The position numbers and the translations under genes are program-made. Under the pieces are notes generated by a model, which was not told the origin of the DNA, did no database searches, and saw only the letters and a program-made list of their open reading frames with translations. A stretch of DNA of 18,708 nucleotides from an uncultured Collinsella sp. (GTDB lineage Bacteria; Actinomycetota; Coriobacteriia; Coriobacteriales; Coriobacteriaceae), in assembly GCA_902496845.1 (NCBI GenBank), contig CABVCJ010000040.1, forward strand, positions 1 through 18,708, read 5' to 3'. This document shows positions 14,639 to 18,708 of the stretch, piece after piece; the stretch's first letter is position 1; the number at the start of each line of letters is the position of its first letter.

Positions 14639-14662
14639 TGCCGTAACTGTTTTGCAAGTTTC

Positions 14663-14689
14663 TGCGGCGCCCCTCAGCGTGGCGCCGCA
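14663..14689 (+). other. Intercistronic hairpin between permease and ATPase
   Basis: Stem TGCGGCGCC (14663-14671) pairs perfectly with GGCGCCGCA (14681-14689) over a 9-nt loop, with no T-run. It is probably a stability or processing element; the ATPase ribosome site GAAAGG follows. Confidence 0.6.
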
Positions 14690-14706
14690 TATCGAAAGGT
14701 AGAGAC

Positions 14707-15906
<1,200 letters not shown>

Positions 15907-15974
15907 GCCCGGTGCATCCGGACCCTCCCTTTGGGCGACTGCGGTATTGCCATCCTTTTGCCGCGGTCACATAT

Positions 15975-16018
15975 AAGGCTCCCCTCCCGTCCGCTGGGCG
16001 AGAGGGGAGCCTTTCTTT
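15975..16018 (+). terminator. Intrinsic terminator of the ABC operon
   Basis: AAGGCTCCCCTC (15975-15986) pairs with GAGGGGAGCCTT (16002-16013) over a 15-nt loop, followed by TCTTTGT. It ends 29 bp before the repeat array at 16047. Confidence 0.85.
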
Positions 16019-16046
16019 GTGTTGGGGTTGTCTGGCCGGTCGTTTG

Positions 16047-16262
16047 TCTCGACCTGTAACAGGAAGAGCCAATTTTGGGTGCCAGATGTTACAGATCGAG
16101 ACGGTTCCACTGAGCTAACCATTTCATCTAAATCTGTAACACCAAAGGTGAATTTCAACTGCTAGATGTTACAGATTGAGATAAACCCAAGGGGAGGGGT
16201 CGGTATGTCCCAATCTGTAACAGCTGGGGCCGTTTTGGTTGAGTAGTTGTTATAGATCGAGA
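16047..16262. repeat. Array of six 15-bp repeats in alternating orientation, 40-bp period
   Basis: Repeats lie at 16047-16061, 16087-16101, 16127-16141, 16167-16181, 16208-16222 and 16248-16262. Odd ones read TCTCGATCTGTAACA-like on the plus strand and even ones are the reverse complement. Starts are 40, 40, 40, 41 and 40 bp apart, leaving spacers of 25, 25, 25, 26 and 25 bp. The array is thus three 55-bp inverted-repeat units with 15-bp arms (14, 14 and 12 of 15 paired as DNA). At arm position 5, unit 1 has a G-C pair and unit 2 an A-T pair, a compensatory change. Loops within units share TTT near the centre and AG near the end but otherwise differ. It lies between two convergent terminators and carries no gene. 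No cas-like gene is in the window. Confidence 0.85.
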
Positions 16263-16302
16263 TTGTTTGGTCGAGTCGGGTCACAGGGTAACGTGCGGGC
16301 AC

Positions 16303-16335
16303 AAAAAACGGAGCCGTATTGTCACGACTCCGTTT
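16303..16335 (-). terminator. Intrinsic terminator of glgP
   Basis: On the minus strand AAACGGAG pairs with CTCCGTTT (16328-16335 with 16306-16313), with an inner CGT/ACG pair. The stem is followed by a run of six T residues (16308-16303). It lies 28 bp beyond the glgP stop. Confidence 0.85.
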
Positions 16336-16363
16336 CTCAAGAGGATGGGTAAGGGAAGCGAAA

Positions 16364-18631
<2,268 letters not shown>

Positions 18632-18682
18632 GTTTCCTCCTGTGGTGAGTTGACTACATGTCAGAAATTCAAAAGAATCCCG

Positions 18683-18708
18683 CGCGAGGGGATTGGGGTG
18701 GCCTCGCG
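18683..18708. other. Hairpin at the window edge
   Basis: CGCGAGG (18683-18689) pairs with CCTCGCG (18702-18708) over a 12-nt loop. It is cut by the end of the window, so it may be part of a longer stem such as a terminator or palindromic repeat upstream of glgP. Confidence 0.4.

Noticed and set aside
16047..16262. Calling the array a CRISPR locus
   Set aside because: Repeats are only 15 bp, alternate in orientation and tolerate mismatches, and there are no cas genes or AT-rich leader; it is reported as an unclassified repeat array.

Overview
The window looks like part of a moderately high-GC actinobacterial chromosome. The combination of a CstA family transporter, a MalP/GlvC-type PTS permease, a maltodextrin-type ABC importer, a short glycogen phosphorylase and repeated extragenic palindromes fits a gut Coriobacteriia such as Collinsella. 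That placement is an inference from gene content and codon style; no rRNA or other marker gene is present. Nothing looks like a plasmid, a prophage or an insertion sequence with a transposase.

Layout, left to right. Positions 1-482 hold no gene but carry two oppositely oriented copies of a ~90-bp palindromic repeat. A promoter at 483-511 drives a structured leader that contains a possible 14-codon Ile/Val-rich peptide (583-627) and an intrinsic terminator (681-717). It ends at cstA (753-2642), so cstA may be controlled by transcription attenuation. Next is a 729-residue protein (2826-5015) with a long disordered Arg/Lys/Glu/Ala-rich middle and a C-terminal TOPRIM domain like that of Wadjet JetD, but with no other Wadjet gene nearby. 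A third palindrome copy follows (5023-5159), then a gene-free stretch with duplicated tRNA-3'-end-like fragments, then tRNA-Gln(UUG) on the minus strand. Also on the minus strand are a cytoplasmic protein with two peptidoglycan-binding domains, a polyprenyl diphosphate synthase, and an 816-residue fusion of a PTS EIIC-EIIB permease to a HAD sugar-phosphatase domain.

The right half is a sugar-uptake region. A TreR-like GntR/HutC regulator (10515-11234) is divergent from the PTS-HAD gene. Downstream of it is a four-gene ABC importer operon: lipoprotein binding protein, two permeases and ATPase (11541-15906). A 12-bp near-palindrome, TTGTTTAAACAA-like, occurs twice in the divergent promoter region and twice upstream of the ABC operon, which suggests one regulator controls both uptake routes. 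Convergent to the operon is glgP (16364-18631), which could phosphorolyse imported alpha-glucans.

Between the convergent ABC operon and glgP, bracketed by their terminators, is the most unusual element: six 15-bp repeats (consensus TCTCGATCTGTAACA) in strictly alternating orientation, starting every 40 bp (40, 40, 40, 41, 40) and separated by 25/26-bp non-identical spacers. It makes three 55-bp inverted-repeat units. I do not recognise this as a described element.
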